Shown one piece after another: positions 14,859-21,245 of a stretch of 23,329 bases of DNA; the first letter of the stretch is position 1; each line of letters begins with the position of its first letter. Location: positions 1 to 23,329 of IMG/VR virus record IMGVR_UViG_3300018088_000005, one strand, 5' to 3'. This DNA is from a virus. Below the pieces are notes generated by a model, which ran no database searches, had not been told where the DNA came from, and saw nothing but the letters and a program-made list of their open reading frames with translations. The translations under genes were made by a program, and so were the position numbers.

Positions 14859-14885
14859 GAAAAAGCCGCCCTGGCGGGGCGGCTT
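14859..14885 (-). terminator. rho-independent terminator, first of a tandem pair
   Basis: On the minus strand AGCCGCCC (14884-14877) pairs with GGGCGGCT (14871-14864), an 8-bp stem with a 5-nt loop, followed by five U residues. It ends the transcript of the small genes before the sheath, 22 nt after the stop at 14908. Its stem is the same as that of the terminator before the fibre gene at 3918. Confidence 0.87.
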
Positions 14886-14907
14886 TGCGAGGCGTGACGG
14901 GCGGCGG

Positions 14908-15132
14908 TTACGCGGCGGGCGCAGCCGGATTCGCGGCGTTGAATTCCGCAATGGCGCTGGTCTGGCTGGCGACTTCGGCGGCCAGGGCGTCGATCTGGCC
15001 CTGCGCGTCGGCGAGTTCGTCCTGCGCGGCCTTGGCGGCGGCGGCGTGAGCGGAGTTGGCATCGAGAAGCGCCTGCGTCGCGGCGGTGTGAGCAGCCGCA
15101 GCGGCATGGAGCTTCGAGAGGTCGAGCTTCAT
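14908..15132 (-). CDS. small coiled-coil protein of unknown function
   Basis: The protein has 74 aa; the ATG at 15132 has AAAGGA 8 nt upstream. It is almost entirely helical, with 28 or so Ala residues and heptad-like spacing (LDLSKLHAAAAAHTAATQAL, DELADAQGQIDALAAEVASQ), and ends in a Pro/Ala tail. It is the last gene before the tandem terminators and the sheath. I do not recognise a family. It could be a structural peptide or a small assembly factor. Confidence 0.65.
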   Translation of the reverse strand: MKLDLSKLHAAAAAHTAATQALLDANSAHAAAAKAAQDELADAQGQIDALAAEVASQTSAIAEFNAANPAAPAA

Positions 15133-15176
15133 GAGTTGAATCCTTTGAACGATGTCGCGAGGAAGGACGCCGCCGA

Positions 15177-15386
15177 TCAGACGATGGGTTTCAGCGTCGG
15201 GACGCTCGGGGATGCGGACGAGGAAGGCGGGGTCGAGGCAAGAGATGCGGCGGACTCCTCAATGGCCTTGCGCACGACGAACTCGGGATGCGAGGCGGAA
15301 AACTTCGCAACGAGATCGGGATCGACGATGTGAGCGCCGATCTCGTAGCCGGCGAAGGGGTGTCTGACGACAAGCTGAAAGGACAA
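15177..15386 (-). CDS. small conserved-looking phage protein of unknown function
   Basis: The protein has 69 aa. The start is a TTG at 15386 with GGAG 6 nt upstream, directly after the stop of the neck gene. Residues 1-42 (FQLVVRHPFAGYEIGAHIVD, SHPEFVVRKAI) form a compact pattern seen in small proteins near the neck genes of other phages. Residues 43-69 are a Ser/Pro tail. Its function is unknown. Codon use and spacing match its neighbours, so it is probably a real gene. Confidence 0.68.
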   Translation of the reverse strand: MSFQLVVRHPFAGYEIGAHIVDPDLVAKFSASHPEFVVRKAIEESAASLASTPPSSSASPSVPTLKPIV

Positions 15387-15398
15387 TGCAGGCTCCGA

Positions 15399-16292
15399 TT
15401 AACTGATGACGGTGGTTGCCGGCGTGAAGCTCGGCAGCGGGAGAGGCTCGATGACGGTCGCCGCGTTGTCGCCTTCGATGCCGGCAGAGAACGTCGTCAT
15501 CGGATAGGCGACCATCGACTGAGTCGTCGGGTACTCGGCCCAATAGAAGATGTCGCGGCACGACAGGTTTTGCTTGCCGGTGCGGTCAACGTCGGTCGAA
15601 CTCTCGTATTTCAGTTCGGCGGCGTAGCCGTCAGGCAGGCCGAGAAAGTCGAGCGCGGCGAGCGCGGGCCTGATGATCCTCGCTGCGGCGACGCGGCAAG
15701 CGTTGTTCGGCGCCCAAATGGTGACGATGAATCGCTGCGTCGTCCGCTCAAGCTCACGGGCGGCCGTTCCCGGCGCGGCGCAGCGCGCGACGATCCTGCC
15801 GCCCATCGTCGAAGGCACGGTGATGACCGCGCCGGACGCGCTGGCGGTCATATTGGCGGCGATGAGCGCGGCGAGAGCCGCGGCGACCGAGGCCAGCGTA
15901 TCGCTCGCCTGGGCGGCGTAGGAGAAGGCTTGGCCGCCGATCTGAAGCGTCACGTAATGGCCGACCGTCACCGCGCCGCCGATAGTGACGGTCGCGCCAG
16001 AGACGGCGGCGGTCAGCGTGCAGGCCGTCGAGGTCTGGTTCTGCCAGTCCTGCGGGAAGCGCGTCACGTTGCGCTCCATCCCCGCCTGCGGAAAAACCGA
16101 GACATTGACGACGTTGCCCGCCGCCATGTCGGGATCGAGGGTTTCGGGGAGCGGCCAGCCCGCATAGATGCGGCAGTTGAGCGCCGCGCCGCCCGGCAAG
16201 ACGATCGCCGATGGCGCGCTCGTCCCATTGGGATAGACCGCAGCCGTTATCGCGGCGACGAAGGCTTGCTCGACGTCGGAAATGTCAGCCAA
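15399..16292 (-). CDS. neck / tail-completion-like protein
   Basis: The protein has 297 aa. The TTG at 16292 (MADISDVEQAFVAAI) is preferred over a TTG at 16325 because TAAGG lies 9 nt upstream and the longer start would overlap the preceding gene by 22 nt. The N-terminus ISDVEQAFVAAITAAVYPNG is typical of a family found between head-closure and sheath genes in alphaproteobacterial phages. Residues 95-185 are a separate beta-rich block (TVTIGGAVTVGHYVTLQIGG, GAVITVPSTMGGRIVARC). The C-terminal part (QRFIVTIWAPNN, AALDFLGLPDG) resumes the core. It probably joins the head connector to the tube. Function comes from context. Confidence 0.65.
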   Translation of the reverse strand: MADISDVEQAFVAAITAAVYPNGTSAPSAIVLPGGAALNCRIYAGWPLPETLDPDMAAGNVVNVSVFPQAGMERNVTRFPQDWQNQTSTACTLTAAVSGATVTIGGAVTVGHYVTLQIGGQAFSYAAQASDTLASVAAALAALIAANMTASASGAVITVPSTMGGRIVARCAAPGTAARELERTTQRFIVTIWAPNNACRVAAARIIRPALAALDFLGLPDGYAAELKYESSTDVDRTGKQNLSCRDIFYWAEYPTTQSMVAYPMTTFSAGIEGDNAATVIEPLPLPSFTPATTVIS

Positions 16293-16303
16293 AGCCGCGC
16301 GCC

Positions 16304-16684
16304 TTACGTTTCGAGGAACACGCAATAGGCGCGGTAGCCGAGCGAATTCCAGTAGGGATTGATGACGTGATATTTGACGCCGAGATCGTCGAGCAGGTAG
16401 TCGCGGAACATCAGCGAGCCCTTGGCGAGGACCATGCGCGGAATGTAGAGCTTGACGGTCGGTGTGACCGTCGTCGAGCCGGGCAGATCGTCAATCGGAC
16501 GCTGCCCCGATCGGTATTCCTGAATCGAGCATTGCAGGCCGGTATAGACCGGCGTCGACGACCATATCGAACCGGCGCTCGCCGTCTGCGCTTCCTGATA
16601 GTCCTGCGCGCCGTATCCCGCATTGCCGCTCTCGAAGCCGGGCAGGCGGTAGACGGAAACCCGTCTTGGATACACGAAATTCAT
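16304..16684 (-). CDS. head-closure (stopper)-like protein
   Basis: The protein has 126 aa; the ATG at 16684 overlaps the TGA of the adaptor gene (ATGA), so the longer upstream frame is rejected. The N-terminus MNFVYPRRVSVYRLPG and the central block (TPVYTGLQCSIQEYRSGQ, VTPTVKLYIPRM, RDYLLDDLGVKYHVINPYWN) follow the layout of head-closure or stopper proteins: a beta barrel that begins with the rewriting of coordinates into the connector channel. The place after the adaptor-like gene and before the neck gene fits. Identity to a named family cannot be shown without a search. Confidence 0.65.
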   Translation of the reverse strand: MNFVYPRRVSVYRLPGFESGNAGYGAQDYQEAQTASAGSIWSSTPVYTGLQCSIQEYRSGQRPIDDLPGSTTVTPTVKLYIPRMVLAKGSLMFRDYLLDDLGVKYHVINPYWNSLGYRAYCVFLET

Positions 16685-17298
16685 GTCGCCACCCGTCGAT
16701 AGGGCAGGATCATCGCTAGGACCGCAGGCGGGATGACCTGAACGGACCCGTCGAGCTTCGTCAGAACGTTGCCGAAGTCGATTTGCGTATCGCCGGCGCG
16801 CAGCATGACGACGGACGGGTCTTGGCCGAGAAGCGCGTAAGCCGAGCCGAGCCAGTTGAGGCACGCCTGCTGAAGATCATATGGAACCGCCGCATAGCCG
16901 GCCGTGTAGCTGACGACGACGTTCTGCACGCCGCGGGTGAAACCGCTCACGAAGCCGGGCGACAAGCCCCAATGACCATGATGCTCGTAGAGGTAGAGGA
17001 ACTTCGTGTCGAAAAGGTATCCCCACGACGGCGGCGACGCGGCGGGGATCGAAATCGTGTCGATCGTGAGCGAGGCGACCGCCGTCACCGGCCGGTCGGG
17101 AAGAAGCAATTTCTTCCCGCCCGTTCCGTTGAACGTTCGCGTGTAATTCGCGCTCGCGATCTGATAGCCGATGAAGTTCTGGATTTGCGTCGAGACGGAC
17201 GAGATCAGGGCGGCGATGATGCCGCTCGGATCGCTCGTCTGACCAAGCCATGCAAGCGCCTGGGCCTGTGTCACGAGATCGCCAGGGTTGCCGGACAT
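16681..17298 (-). CDS. head-tail connector adaptor, gp6-like
   Basis: The protein has 205 aa; the ATG at 17298 is preceded by AAGGA. The N-terminal part (GDLVTQAQALAWLGQTSDPS, ISSVSTQIQNFIGYQIASAN) has the helical pattern of gp6-type adaptors, in which a short loop precedes two helices. The middle (DRPVTAVASLTID) and the following strands (VSYTAGYAAVPYDLQQACLNW) also fit, including the typical GYxxxPxDLxQA motif before the last helix. Such proteins ring the portal after DNA packaging. It overlaps the head-closure-like gene by 4 nt. Confidence 0.78.
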   Translation of the reverse strand: MSGNPGDLVTQAQALAWLGQTSDPSGIIAALISSVSTQIQNFIGYQIASANYTRTFNGTGGKKLLLPDRPVTAVASLTIDTISIPAASPPSWGYLFDTKFLYLYEHHGHWGLSPGFVSGFTRGVQNVVVSYTAGYAAVPYDLQQACLNWLGSAYALLGQDPSVVMLRAGDTQIDFGNVLTKLDGSVQVIPPAVLAMILPYRRVAT

Positions 17299-17307
17299 GA
17301 TGCTTCC

Positions 17308-17697
17308 TTACTTCGCCGGAATTTTCAGCTTGGGAACCGGCTGCACCTTCTCGGGCGCGGGCGCGGGATCGGCATCGACTTCCTCGACGCCGACAAAGCC
17401 GTGCGAGGAAAGGTCGTCCGCCGCGACGGCCGGGATCAGGAAAGTCCCGTCAGGGCGCGCCTCATAGGTCGCGCTTCCCCACGAGCAGGACGTCGCGTCG
17501 CCGTTGTGGCGAACGCGAACGAAGCCATCCGGGTCCGGGCCAGTGTCGTCGTCGATCGTGCAGCCGCCGACCTTGAGCAGCGGCTCGATCGCCTCGACGG
17601 GAACCTCGACGTCGCCGTTATTGTCGACGCGATAGAGTTTGCCGTCGAAGTTGACCTCATCGGTCCCTTTCTGGACATGAAGTTTTCGCTTGGACAT
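17308..17697 (-). CDS. small protein downstream of the major capsid gene
   Basis: The protein has 129 aa; the ATG at 17697 has GGAG 5 nt upstream. Residues 1-95 contain short beta patterns (LHVQKGTDEVNFDGKLYRVD, WGSATYEARPDGTFLIPA), and the end is a Pro/Lys-rich tail (PAPAPEKVQPVPKLKIPAK). Small genes in this place in other phages encode decoration or unknown head proteins. No family is recognised. A strong hairpin separates it from the capsid gene. Being a head component is inference. Confidence 0.68.
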   Translation of the reverse strand: MSKRKLHVQKGTDEVNFDGKLYRVDNNGDVEVPVEAIEPLLKVGGCTIDDDTGPDPDGFVRVRHNGDATSCSWGSATYEARPDGTFLIPAVAADDLSSHGFVGVEEVDADPAPAPEKVQPVPKLKIPAK

Positions 17698-17717
17698 GGA
17701 ATCTCCGCTTGGTTGGC

Positions 17718-17743
17718 GGGCGCCGGGTGAATTCCCGGCGCCC
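17718..17743 (-). other. perfect 10-bp hairpin without U-tract after the major capsid gene
   Basis: GGGCGCCGGG and CCCGGCGCCC pair perfectly around a 6-nt loop, 18 nt after the capsid stop. On the minus strand no U-run follows, so it is unlikely to be an intrinsic terminator. A 3' protecting or processing hairpin that favours capsid mRNA is possible. Confidence 0.6.
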
Positions 17744-17761
17744 CATCTTCGTCAGCGGGGA

Positions 17762-19306
17762 TCAGCCATTAGTAATATTGCTGAGGATGCCGAGGCCGAA
17801 AGGCGCGTAAATCGCCAGCACTTCCTCGGCGTAGACGCCGACCTGGCGCTGGCGGGTCGTGATCGGCCAGTCGATTTGGTAGTAGTCCTGACGGGTCTTC
17901 ATCTCCGCGATGTTCGGAACCTCGTTGGACTGATACTGGATCGGCAGGTGTTCGGCCCACGCAACGATCGTGCCCGGAGGCACGTTCGGGTGGATCATGA
18001 TCGGGATGCGGCGGCCCGCGCCCGGCGCCATGAACGGGTTGTAGTAGAACTCGACCACGCCGCCCGCCGAGATGATGTATTCGCCGGCCTTCGGGTCTTG
18101 GAAGTAGTTGACGAGCGAACCGCCGTTGGCGCCGGTCAGCACCTTGGTCGTGATGTTCTTCAATTCCTGCGCGTTGCAGAACAGAACCGAGACCGAGAGC
18201 TGGTAGTTCTGCCACATCGCCAGCATCATCGCGTCGATCTCGTTGACCGAGCCGCGGCCCGAGGCCGTCAGCGGCGTGCCGGTGCCCGCCGTGCCGGTCG
18301 CCAGATAGTTCACGTAGGCGCCGCTGCCGGAAAGGGCTGCGGACGGGAACAGGCCGTTGAACGCGAGCGTATTGGTCGAGCAGTCGGCGGTGACGGCGGT
18401 CGCCGCCTGGCGCGAGCCAGCGAGCGGAGCCGAGAAGGTCGCGCTGTTGATGGTCGTGATCGCCTGAAGGGTTTCGCTGCCCGCCGTGCCGACGTACCAG
18501 GCATAAGCGACGGCGCCCTGAATCGCCGGAACCGAGGCGAACAAGGTCTGGCCGAGGGTGACGGCCTGCGTCACGTTGGCCGACTTGTTGGACGAGCCGC
18601 CGTTGAGCGTGAAGGGCTGGCCGTCTGCGCCGGTGATGGACTTGCTGGTGGCGACGCCGTTCGCAAGAGACGAGTTGGCGTAACCCTCGCCGGTCAGCGC
18701 GACGACGATGACCGAATAGGTGGCTGCGGGCAGGGTCGCGCCAGAGCCGGACGCCGAGAGCGAGATCGTGCCGGGCGTGCCGAGCTGAAGGCTGTTATTG
18801 CCGAACAGGATGCCCATTTCCTCTTTGAGCATCATCTTCTGCAACAGGCGCATGGTCTGCGTCGCCTGGACGTCTTCGAACGTGCGGCCGGCGGCGATGG
18901 CTTCGAAGGTGGCCGAGGTTTCCTCGCCGATCGTGACGTAAGAGGCGGCCTTGTTCGAGGTATTGTAACTCATCTGCGCGGCGCGCTGGCCTTCAGGAAC
19001 CCAGCCCATGCCGTCGTAACCGGAGCCGATGATCGCGTTGACCTGGCGCCAGTTGGTCGCCGTGCCCTTGCCGCCGCCGACGCGCGGAATCTTGTTGCGG
19101 ATGGGCGTGTAGACGGGATAGAGGTTCTTCGCCGGGGCCTGAAGGTCGTAGGCGACGAGGCCGGTCGAAGTGGTGATCGTCGACTTCTGCAAGGTGTCGG
19201 GATTGGCGCCGGCCGCGAGCATGATGCTGCGGGCGATGTCCTCGGAAGGCGTGCGCAGAGAATCGACAACCGACTTGTGCAGATCGTCGTTGGAAACAGT
19301 GTTCAT
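17762..19306 (-). CDS. major capsid protein with inserted Ig/FN3-like domain
   Basis: The protein has 514 aa and starts at the ATG at 19306 with AGGA 6 nt upstream. The N-terminal arm and first core part (PVYTPIRNKIPRVGGGKGTA, GWVPEGQRAAQMSYN, YVTIGEETSATFEAI, RLLQKMMLKEEMGILFGN) and the C-terminal part (VNEIDAMMLAMWQNYQ, IPIMIHPNVPPGTIVAWAEH, EVLAIYAPFGLGILSN) fit the HK97 fold. Between residues about 178 and 297 lies a Ser/Thr/Val-rich beta block (SVIVVALTGEGYANSS, AVAYAWYVGTAGSETLQAI) resembling an FN3 or Ig-like domain. Such insertions decorate the capsid surface. It follows the protease-scaffold gene, as in HK97-type heads. Confidence 0.92.
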   Translation of the reverse strand: MNTVSNDDLHKSVVDSLRTPSEDIARSIMLAAGANPDTLQKSTITTSTGLVAYDLQAPAKNLYPVYTPIRNKIPRVGGGKGTATNWRQVNAIIGSGYDGMGWVPEGQRAAQMSYNTSNKAASYVTIGEETSATFEAIAAGRTFEDVQATQTMRLLQKMMLKEEMGILFGNNSLQLGTPGTISLSASGSGATLPAATYSVIVVALTGEGYANSSLANGVATSKSITGADGQPFTLNGGSSNKSANVTQAVTLGQTLFASVPAIQGAVAYAWYVGTAGSETLQAITTINSATFSAPLAGSRQAATAVTADCSTNTLAFNGLFPSAALSGSGAYVNYLATGTAGTGTPLTASGRGSVNEIDAMMLAMWQNYQLSVSVLFCNAQELKNITTKVLTGANGGSLVNYFQDPKAGEYIISAGGVVEFYYNPFMAPGAGRRIPIMIHPNVPPGTIVAWAEHLPIQYQSNEVPNIAEMKTRQDYYQIDWPITTRQRQVGVYAEEVLAIYAPFGLGILSNITNG

Positions 19307-19327
19307 TTGAATTCCTATGAAGGCGCG

Positions 19328-19359
19328 AAAAAAACGCCCGTCGCCATGGCGGCGCGGGC
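19328..19359 (-). terminator. terminator-like hairpin before the major capsid gene
   Basis: On the minus strand GCCCG and CGCC pair with GGCG and CGGGC (9 bp with one bulged A) around a 5-nt loop, followed by G and seven U residues. It lies 51 nt after the protease stop and 21 nt before the capsid ATG, leaving no space for a separate promoter. It would partly separate early head genes from the capsid. Confidence 0.75.
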
Positions 19360-19410
19360 CTGAGATTCGGCCTTGCGTTTGCTTGGCCGCGTTACGGGGT
19401 GGGGTTGCTG

Positions 19411-20955
19411 TTAGCGGTACGTTACGGGCCGAGGCAGTTGCTGCGCGGCCTTGATCAGCGCCATGGCGCGATCTTCCGGTGACATGGCTTCAAGGGCTTT
19501 GGCGATGTCATCGGTCGCCGGGCCTGCCGACTTGGCGACGGCGCTCGCGGAGCCCGCGCTGTCGGCTTCTTTCGAGATCGCAACGCCAGCGCCGGCCGTC
19601 TTGGCGGGCGCGGGCTGTTCCTCGATTTCGGTGAGCCGCTTGCCAAGCGACTCGACCGTCTTCACAAGCGGCTCGATCCGCTCCGTGATCTTGTTAAGCG
19701 CCTCGTCGCGGGCCGCCAGCGCCTTGGCGAGCGCGTCCAGATCGCTCTGAGCTTTCGCCAGCGCTTCGGATGCGTCCGGCGCGGAATCGCCGCCAGCGGG
19801 CTCGGCTGCGGCCTTGGCAAGGTCGTCGGCCCCGACGGCTTTCTTGATCTTGTTCGCCGCGGCGACAAGTTCGTCGCCTTCCTCCTTCGTCATATCGCGA
19901 TGGATGGTGATGCCGGCCTTCAACCAGTCGCGCAGCTTCTCGGGGATCGGCGAGCCGTCGCCCTCATAGTCGCGCTCGTCCGCAACGTCGCGGTGAAGAT
20001 AGGACAGACTCGAAAGCATGTCGGCGAAACGGCTGACGTGATACATCGACTTGGCGAGATCGTCTTTCGGCGTGGCGGCGTCGAGCGCCGCAACGAGCGC
20101 GTCAACCGCGCCGGTCGCCTTCGTGACGGGATCGTCGGCCTCGGGCTCGGGCTCGGGCTCGGGCTCGCCAGCAGCCTCGACGGCGGCTTCGTCGGCCGCC
20201 GCGTCTTCGGCGGCGGGATCGGCGGCGACAGGCGCAGCCTTGGCGATTTCGCCTTCAGTCGTCTTGGCGTCATCGCCAATCTTCGCGCTCATAGCGGCCT
20301 TCCATGTATCGGGGATTTCGGATTCGAGGCCGAGCGCCTTGGCGCGCGCCTTGATGTGCCGGCGAGCGGCGTCGGGGTTTTTCGCATTGCCCGCCAGGCG
20401 AATGGCGTTGCGGAGGTCTTTCGCGTTCTCGATCGGGAACGATCCGTCCTTCATCGCGGCGCCGGACTTCGCGTCCTTCTTGCGCTCGGCGGCGCTGAAG
20501 TCTCGCTTGGCGAGAGTGGTTCCGCCATCGGCGCCGGCCGCCTTCCACACGTCGAAGCGCGCCTCGGGATTCTGCGGGCGGTCCACGATCGAGATTTCGT
20601 GAAGGGCGACCTTCGTGATGGTCTTCTTGTTGAGCGGGTCGCGCTCGATGACCTTGCCGCCGACCGAGAAGCCCTTGTAAACGCCGGCCTTGACCTTGGC
20701 CCAAGCCGCGTCGTCAACGATATGCGCGGCGAGGTATAGGCCCTTGTCGTCGACCGACGCTTCCTCGGCGGTTCCGACCGCCGAGAGCTGGTGCATCTCG
20801 CGAATGTTCGCGAATTCCAGATAGTCCTCAAGCGCGCCTTCGATCGCGCTTCTGAGGATCACTTCGCCGGACGCATCGACGGCCTCGGTCGAGGCGTAGC
20901 CGTAGACCATGCGCTTGTCGGCGTCGACCTTCTGAATTGTGCCGTAAAGGCGCAT
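19411..20955 (-). CDS. prohead protease fused to a scaffold-like region
   Basis: The protein has 514 aa; the ATG at 20955 has GGAG 6 nt upstream. Residues 1-130 are a caudovirus prohead serine protease of the XkdF/HK97 type: YGYASTEAVDASGEVI, likely catalytic His55 in REMHQLSAVG, Ser97 in VYKGFSVGGKV and the ISIVDRPQNPEA end. Residues about 170-218 (GSFPIENAKDLRNAIRLAGN, ARRHIKARAKALG, IPDTW) match a DUF6582-like helical module. An acidic repeat (EPEPEPEPE, 264-272) follows, then helical sequence and a coiled coil at about 390-450 (SDLDALAKALAARDEALNKI). The coiled part probably serves as internal scaffold and is cleaved during maturation, as in fused protease-scaffold proteins. The catalytic assignment is by motif. 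Confidence 0.85.
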   Translation of the reverse strand: MRLYGTIQKVDADKRMVYGYASTEAVDASGEVILRSAIEGALEDYLEFANIREMHQLSAVGTAEEASVDDKGLYLAAHIVDDAAWAKVKAGVYKGFSVGGKVIERDPLNKKTITKVALHEISIVDRPQNPEARFDVWKAAGADGGTTLAKRDFSAAERKKDAKSGAAMKDGSFPIENAKDLRNAIRLAGNAKNPDAARRHIKARAKALGLESEIPDTWKAAMSAKIGDDAKTTEGEIAKAAPVAADPAAEDAAADEAAVEAAGEPEPEPEPEADDPVTKATGAVDALVAALDAATPKDDLAKSMYHVSRFADMLSSLSYLHRDVADERDYEGDGSPIPEKLRDWLKAGITIHRDMTKEEGDELVAAANKIKKAVGADDLAKAAAEPAGGDSAPDASEALAKAQSDLDALAKALAARDEALNKITERIEPLVKTVESLGKRLTEIEEQPAPAKTAGAGVAISKEADSAGSASAVAKSAGPATDDIAKALEAMSPEDRAMALIKAAQQLPRPVTYR

Positions 20956-20965
20956 GTTATGCTCC

Positions 20966-21244
20966 TTAGACGGACGAGCCGCTGGCCGGGTTGCGCCACG
21001 CCGCGCCCTCGTAGCAAATGACGTAGCCGAGCGTCGTATCGTGGTAGAGCTGGCCGACGTAGGGATTGGCGGGACGCTGCGCCGTGGTGCCGGTCGTCGC
21101 GACGGGAACCCACCCGTTCGCGATCAGCACTTGCGCGTCGAAGTCGGGAACCGTGATGGTCGAGCCGGTCGCGCACGAGTAGGACCGCCCGTTCACGACC
21201 GTCGTTTTCGACGACTTGGGCGGCATGAGAAGAATGTTAGCCAT
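20966..21244 (-). CDS. small structural-type protein of unknown function
   Basis: The protein has 92 aa from the ATG at 21244, one base after the portal TAA (TAACATG), so translation is probably coupled. A longer frame exists upstream but lies inside the portal gene and has unlikely composition. Residues 12-48 (VVNGRSYSCATGSTITVPDF, AQVLIANGWVPVA) resemble the C-terminal beta motif of several head proteins, and residues 56-85 (QRPANPYVGQLYHDTTLGYV, ICYEGAAWRNPA) resemble a beta motif of fibre and collar proteins. It may be a decoration or head-fibre component. Its role is not certain. Confidence 0.7.
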   Translation of the reverse strand: MANILLMPPKSSKTTVVNGRSYSCATGSTITVPDFDAQVLIANGWVPVATTGTTAQRPANPYVGQLYHDTTLGYVICYEGAAWRNPASGSSV

Positions 21245-21245
21245 G

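Noticed and set aside
12905-14860. Plus-strand frame of 651 aa opposite the sheath gene
   Set aside because: Arg/Asp/Gly-rich with no family pattern; it mirrors a clear sheath gene and results from GC-rich third positions.
17690-19363. Plus-strand frame of 557 aa opposite the major capsid gene
   Set aside because: Same Arg/Asp-rich antisense composition; the capsid gene on the other strand is unambiguous.
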